15,173 bases of DNA from Burkholderiales bacterium. Lineage in GTDB: Bacteria > Pseudomonadota > Gammaproteobacteria > Burkholderiales > Burkholderiaceae_C. Location of the stretch: positions 1-15,173 of the forward strand of contig JAABPT010000435.1 of NCBI GenBank assembly GCA_011391855.1. The letters run 5' to 3'. The notes beneath the pieces are model-generated. The model did not search any database. It had not been told where the DNA came from and saw nothing but the letters and a program-made list of their open reading frames with translations. The first letter of the stretch is position 1. Each line of letters opens with the position of its first letter. The translations under genes and the position numbers were made by a program. Below are positions 12,223 to 15,173 of the stretch, one piece after another.

Positions 12223-13493
12223 CGGCGCTGGCCGCCCCGCGGGGCTGGCAGGGCGGCTGGGCGCAGGGCCTGAGCTACGGTGGCCTGGGCCTGCCGCTGG
12301 CCTTCGTGGCGCTGCCGCTGTATGTGATCCTGCCCAACCACTACGCCAGCGAATTCGGCATCCCGCTGGCCACGCTGGGTGCGCTGCTGCTGTTCGCGCG
12401 GCTGCTGGATGCCGTGGCCGACCCCTGGATCGGCCGCCTCGTTGACGGCTGGTTCGCGCATTCGGTGAAACGTGTGCTGGGCGTGGCGCTGGCCGCCGCG
12501 CTGGTGTTGGCCGCGGGTTTTCGCGGTCTCTTCTTCCCCGCCGTTGAAGGCACCACGGCGCTGCTGGTGTGGTGCGCGGCGCTGCTGGCCGTGACCTACC
12601 TCAGCTACAGCGTGCTGTCGGTCATCCACCAGGCCTGGGGCGCGCGTCTGGGCGGCGGCGAGGACCAGCGCGCGCGCATCGTCTCGTGGCGCGAAGGTTT
12701 GGCACTGCTGGGCGTGTTGGTGGCCAGTGTGCTGCCGTCGGTGGCCGGGCTGTCGGTGGCCAGCGTGGTTTTCGCCGTCGCCTTGGCGGCGGCGCTGGCG
12801 CTGCTGGCGCGCGCGCCGCAACCGGTCTTCCACGCCCGCGTGGCGGGCGCGTCGGATCTCGTGGCGCCGCTGGCCACACCGGCTTTCCGCCGCCTGCTGG
12901 CCATCTTCCTGGTCAACGGTGTGGCCAGCGCGGTGCCGGCCACGCTGGTGCTGTTCTTCATCCGCGACCGCCTGCAGGCCCCCGCCTTCGAACCGCTGTT
13001 CCTGGCCAGCTATTTCGCCGCTGGGGCGCTTTCGATGCCGCTGTGGGTGCGCGCAGTGGCGAAGTTCGGACTGGCTCGTGCGTGGGGGGCCGGCATGGTG
13101 CTGGCCGTCGTGACCTTCGCCTGGGCGGCGCTGCTGGGCAGCGGCGACGTGCTGGCCTACACCGCCGTCTGCGTGGCCAGCGGCATTGCGCTCGGCGCCG
13201 ACCTCACGCTGCCCGGGGCGCTGCTGGCCGGCGTCATCCAGCGTGCCGGCCACGACCAGCGGCTGGAAGGCGCCTATTTCGGCTGGTGGAATTTCGCCAC
13301 CAAGCTCAACCTGGCGCTGGCCGCCGGCATCGCGCTGCCGCTGCTCGGCGCCTTCGGTTACGCGCCGGGCAGCCAGGACGCCGAAGCGCTGCGCGCGCTG
13401 ACCATCGCCTACTGCCTGCTGCCCTGCGCGCTCAAGCTCGCGGCGACAGCGCTGCTCTGGACCCTGTGGATCCGCAAGGAAGAAGACCGATGA
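12219..13493 (+). CDS. MFS transporter, MelB-like GPH cation symporter family
   Basis: A 424-residue polytopic membrane protein with about twelve hydrophobic segments. The signature loop RLLDAVADPWIGRLVDGW at 61-78 is the GPH/MelB form of the MFS motif (D-x-x-x-D-P), and WREGLALLGVLVAS in the middle loop and GAYFGWWNFATKLNLALAAG near the C-terminus are also family-like. Classical members import sugars with Na+ or H+, but members inside this lipid and photo-oxidative cluster have no proven substrate; R. sphaeroides carries a similar symporter gene in its singlet-oxygen cluster. A lipid or lysolipid substrate is conceivable by analogy with MFS lipid transporters such as LplT and MFSD2A. It is coupled on both sides by ATGA overlaps. 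Confidence 0.87.
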   Translation: MTALAAPRGWQGGWAQGLSYGGLGLPLAFVALPLYVILPNHYASEFGIPLATLGALLLFARLLDAVADPWIGRLVDGWFAHSVKRVLGVALAAALVLAAGFRGLFFPAVEGTTALLVWCAALLAVTYLSYSVLSVIHQAWGARLGGGEDQRARIVSWREGLALLGVLVASVLPSVAGLSVASVVFAVALAAALALLARAPQPVFHARVAGASDLVAPLATPAFRRLLAIFLVNGVASAVPATLVLFFIRDRLQAPAFEPLFLASYFAAGALSMPLWVRAVAKFGLARAWGAGMVLAVVTFAWAALLGSGDVLAYTAVCVASGIALGADLTLPGALLAGVIQRAGHDQRLEGAYFGWWNFATKLNLALAAGIALPLLGAFGYAPGSQDAEALRALTIAYCLLPCALKLAATALLWTLWIRKEEDR

Positions 13494-14041
13494 AAAGACG
13501 CCTCACCCTGGCCCTGGCTGCCACCGCGCTGGCCGCGGCCGTGCTCACCGGCTGCGCCGGCCCAACGCCGGCCGACTATGCGGCCGAGACGCCGGTGCTC
13601 GACCTGAAGACCTATTTCAACGGCGACCTCGTCGCGCACGGCCTCTTCACCGACCGCTCGGGCCAGGTCGTGCGCCGCTTCGTGGTGCAGATGACGGGCA
13701 GCTGGAACGGCAACCAGGGCACGCTGGACGAACGCTTCACCTACAGCGACGGCAAGACCGAGCGCCGCGTCTGGCGCCTCACCGACGAAGGCGGCGGCCG
13801 CTGGAGCGGCCGCGCCGACGACGTGGTCGGCGTGGCGCAAGGCGTGGCCGCCGGCAACGCGCTGAACTGGCGCTACACGCTCAGCCTGCCGGTGGACGGC
13901 AAGGTTTACGAAGTGCAGTTCGACGACTGGATGTACCTGATGGACGAGCGCGTGATGCTCAACAAGGCGGTGATGAGCAAATTCGGCGTGCGGCTGGGCG
14001 AAGTCACCCTCTCCTTTTACAAGAACCCGGCGCCGCGATGA
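13490..14041 (+). CDS. DUF3833 family lipoprotein
   Basis: A 183-residue envelope lipoprotein. The signal MKRRLTLALAATALAAAVLT ends in a lipobox LTGC with the lipidated cysteine at 22. The mature part contains LDLKTYFNGDLVAHGLFTDR, VVRRFVVQMTGSW, LDERFTYSDGKTERRVWRL and a closing MLNKAVMSKFGVRLGEVTLS, which fits DUF3833, a family of unknown function that commonly accompanies the Cfa-like and FAD genes. The residue after the cysteine is alanine, so by the usual rule it would be moved to the outer membrane. The predicted beta-rich body might bind a lipid, but no activity is known. Start and stop both overlap neighbouring genes by ATGA. Confidence 0.85.
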   Translation: MKRRLTLALAATALAAAVLTGCAGPTPADYAAETPVLDLKTYFNGDLVAHGLFTDRSGQVVRRFVVQMTGSWNGNQGTLDERFTYSDGKTERRVWRLTDEGGGRWSGRADDVVGVAQGVAAGNALNWRYTLSLPVDGKVYEVQFDDWMYLMDERVMLNKAVMSKFGVRLGEVTLSFYKNPAPR

Positions 14042-14811
14042 GCCTGAATCCGAAACTGGCCGGCTGGCAGGGCCGGCGCGTCTGGCTCGTCGGCGCGTCC
14101 ACCGGCATCGGCCGCGCCACCGCCGCCAAGCTGCACGCCGCCGGCGCGCGCGTGGCCGTCTCGGCGCGCAGCGCGCTGCCGCTGGAATCGTTCGCCATCC
14201 AGCATCCCGGCAGCCTGGCCCTGCCGCTGGACGCCACCGACCGCGTGGCCATGCGCGCGGCCAGCGAACGCATCGTGGCCGAGTGGGGCGGGCTGGACCT
14301 GGCCGTCTATTGCGCCGGCTACTACAAGCCCATGCGCGCCACCGCCTTCGACCTGGACGACGCGCTGCGCCACGAGCAGGTGAACTATGTCGGCGCGCTG
14401 TACATGCTGGACGCCGTGCTGCCGACGCTGTTGCGCCAGAAGAGCGGCCACATCAGCCTGGTCAGCAGCGTGAGCGGCTTCCGCGGCCTGCCCAAGGCAC
14501 TGGCCTACGGCCCCACCAAGGCGGCACTCATCAACCTGGCCGAGTCGCTGTATTTCGACCTCACCGACCAGGGCATCGGCGTCTCGGTGGTGTGCCCGGG
14601 TTATGTGGAAACGCCGCTCACCGAGCAGAACGACTACCGCATGCCGGCCCTGATCAGCGCCGACGAGGCGGCGCGGTACATGATCGCCGGCTGGGAACGG
14701 GGTGAATTCCAGATGCACTTCCCCAAGCGCTTCACCGGCTGGGTGAAGGCGCTGAGCCACCTGAGCGACGCCCTGTATTTCCGCGCGGTGCGCCGCGTCA
14801 CCGGGCTGTGA
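14038..14811 (+). CDS. Short-chain dehydrogenase/reductase (SDR)
   Basis: A 257-residue classical SDR. The nucleotide motif is GASTGIG at 19-25, the structural Asn is N116 (VNYVGA), and the catalytic set is S144, Y157 and K161 (SLVSSVSGF, then YGPTK). The usual NNAG is altered to YCAG at 91-94. R43 in SARS, with no acidic residue at the end of beta-strand 2, suggests NADPH rather than NADH. The C-terminus is basic and amphipathic (MHFPKRFTGWVKALSHLSDA), which could sit on a membrane, in line with a lipid-derived carbonyl or alcohol substrate. The start overlaps the lipoprotein stop (ATGA), and its TGA overlaps a possible GTG start of the next gene. Confidence 0.9.
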   Translation: MSLNPKLAGWQGRRVWLVGASTGIGRATAAKLHAAGARVAVSARSALPLESFAIQHPGSLALPLDATDRVAMRAASERIVAEWGGLDLAVYCAGYYKPMRATAFDLDDALRHEQVNYVGALYMLDAVLPTLLRQKSGHISLVSSVSGFRGLPKALAYGPTKAALINLAESLYFDLTDQGIGVSVVCPGYVETPLTEQNDYRMPALISADEAARYMIAGWERGEFQMHFPKRFTGWVKALSHLSDALYFRAVRRVTGL

Positions 14812-14822
14812 ACGCGACGACC

Positions 14823-15173
14823 ATGAACCCGCCGGACCCGCGCGTGCAAAGGATCGTGACGCTGTTCGAGGGTCTGGCGCCCGCCGACCTGCCGCGCCTG
14901 CCCGAGATCTACACCCCCGACGCGCGCTTCAAGGACCCTTTCAACGAAGTGCAGGGCGTGGCCGCCATCACGCGCATCTTCGAACATATGTTCAAGGCAC
15001 TGGAGGCGCCGCACTTCGTCATCCGCGACGCCATCGTGCAGGGCGACCAGTGTTTCCTGAGCTGGGACTTCGTCTTCCGCATGAAGCGCTTCAGCGGCGC
15101 CGAGCAGGTGATCCGCGGCGCCACGCACTTGCGGCTGGCCGTCGACGGCCGCATCGCCGAGCACCGCGATTAC
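14823..15173 (+). CDS. NTF2-like (SnoaL-type) protein, 3' truncated by the window end
   Basis: The frame is open from the ATG at 14823 to the right edge, 117 codons, with no stop. It reads MNPPDPRVQRIVTLFEGLAP, then LPEIYTPDARFKDPFNEVQG, then SWDFVFRMK and VIRGATHLRLAVDGRIAEH, matching nuclear-transport-factor-2-like proteins, a cone-shaped fold used by small isomerases, hydratases and ligand-binding proteins. No catalytic assignment is possible. An in-frame GTG at 14808 would overlap the SDR stop (GTGA) and add five residues; given that most other junctions in this operon are 4-base overlaps, that start is plausible. Neither start has a clear ribosome site. It appears to be the eighth gene of the operon. 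Confidence 0.8.
   Translation, partial: MNPPDPRVQRIVTLFEGLAPADLPRLPEIYTPDARFKDPFNEVQGVAAITRIFEHMFKALEAPHFVIRDAIVQGDQCFLSWDFVFRMKRFSGAEQVIRGATHLRLAVDGRIAEHRDY

Noticed and set aside
1..15173. Mobile element, phage, CRISPR array, tRNA or rRNA
   Set aside because: No transposase or integrase motifs, no regularly spaced direct repeats with unique spacers and no tRNA- or rRNA-like segments were seen on either strand.

Overview
The window is high-GC DNA with strong G/C bias at third codon positions. Gene content and protein style (LysR and MerR regulators, dipeptide-type ABC permeases, DUF1365, DUF3833) suggest a betaproteobacterium, probably of the order Burkholderiales. This is inferred from protein resemblance only. 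I see no rRNA, tRNA, CRISPR array, insertion sequence or phage gene.

Left part (1-5739), ordinary accessory metabolism. It holds the 3' end of an MBL-fold hydrolase gene, a LysR regulator on the minus strand, two small unrecognised genes on the plus strand, and an aldehyde dehydrogenase on the minus strand. Divergent from the dehydrogenase is a pair of dipeptide-type ABC permeases with no binding protein or ATPase gene beside them. A short open frame just upstream of the permeases may be a gene remnant.

Right part (5767-15173), which looks like a light and photo-oxidative stress locus acting on membrane lipids. On the minus strand, a MerR regulator with a B12-binding domain carries the Wx9EH and ExHxxG signatures of the adenosylcobalamin photoreceptors CarH/LitR. 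A diiron acyl-ACP-desaturase-like gene follows it closely. On the plus strand runs a tightly packed operon: FAD amine-oxidase-family protein, DUF1365 protein, Cfa-family methyltransferase, chalcone-isomerase-like exported protein, MelB-type transporter, DUF3833 lipoprotein, short-chain dehydrogenase and an NTF2-like protein cut by the window end. Most junctions are 4-base ATGA stop/start overlaps. Relatives of the first three genes belong to the singlet-oxygen response of Rhodobacter sphaeroides, where they are linked to methylated and furan fatty acids, so a photoprotective lipid pathway is the best working model.

The 621-base region between regulator and operon (7628-8248) is the most interesting part. 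It holds three related 17-bp dyads that could be operators, a sigma70-like promoter, and an ECF/sigmaE-like promoter (GGAACTT-N16-TCACA). These are followed by a leader with an exact CCTCCTCCC motif in a hairpin loop and a strong terminator-like hairpin ending 24 bases before the first start codon. That arrangement recalls the CcsR ('cuckoo') small RNAs and suggests an undescribed small RNA or attenuator ahead of the operon.
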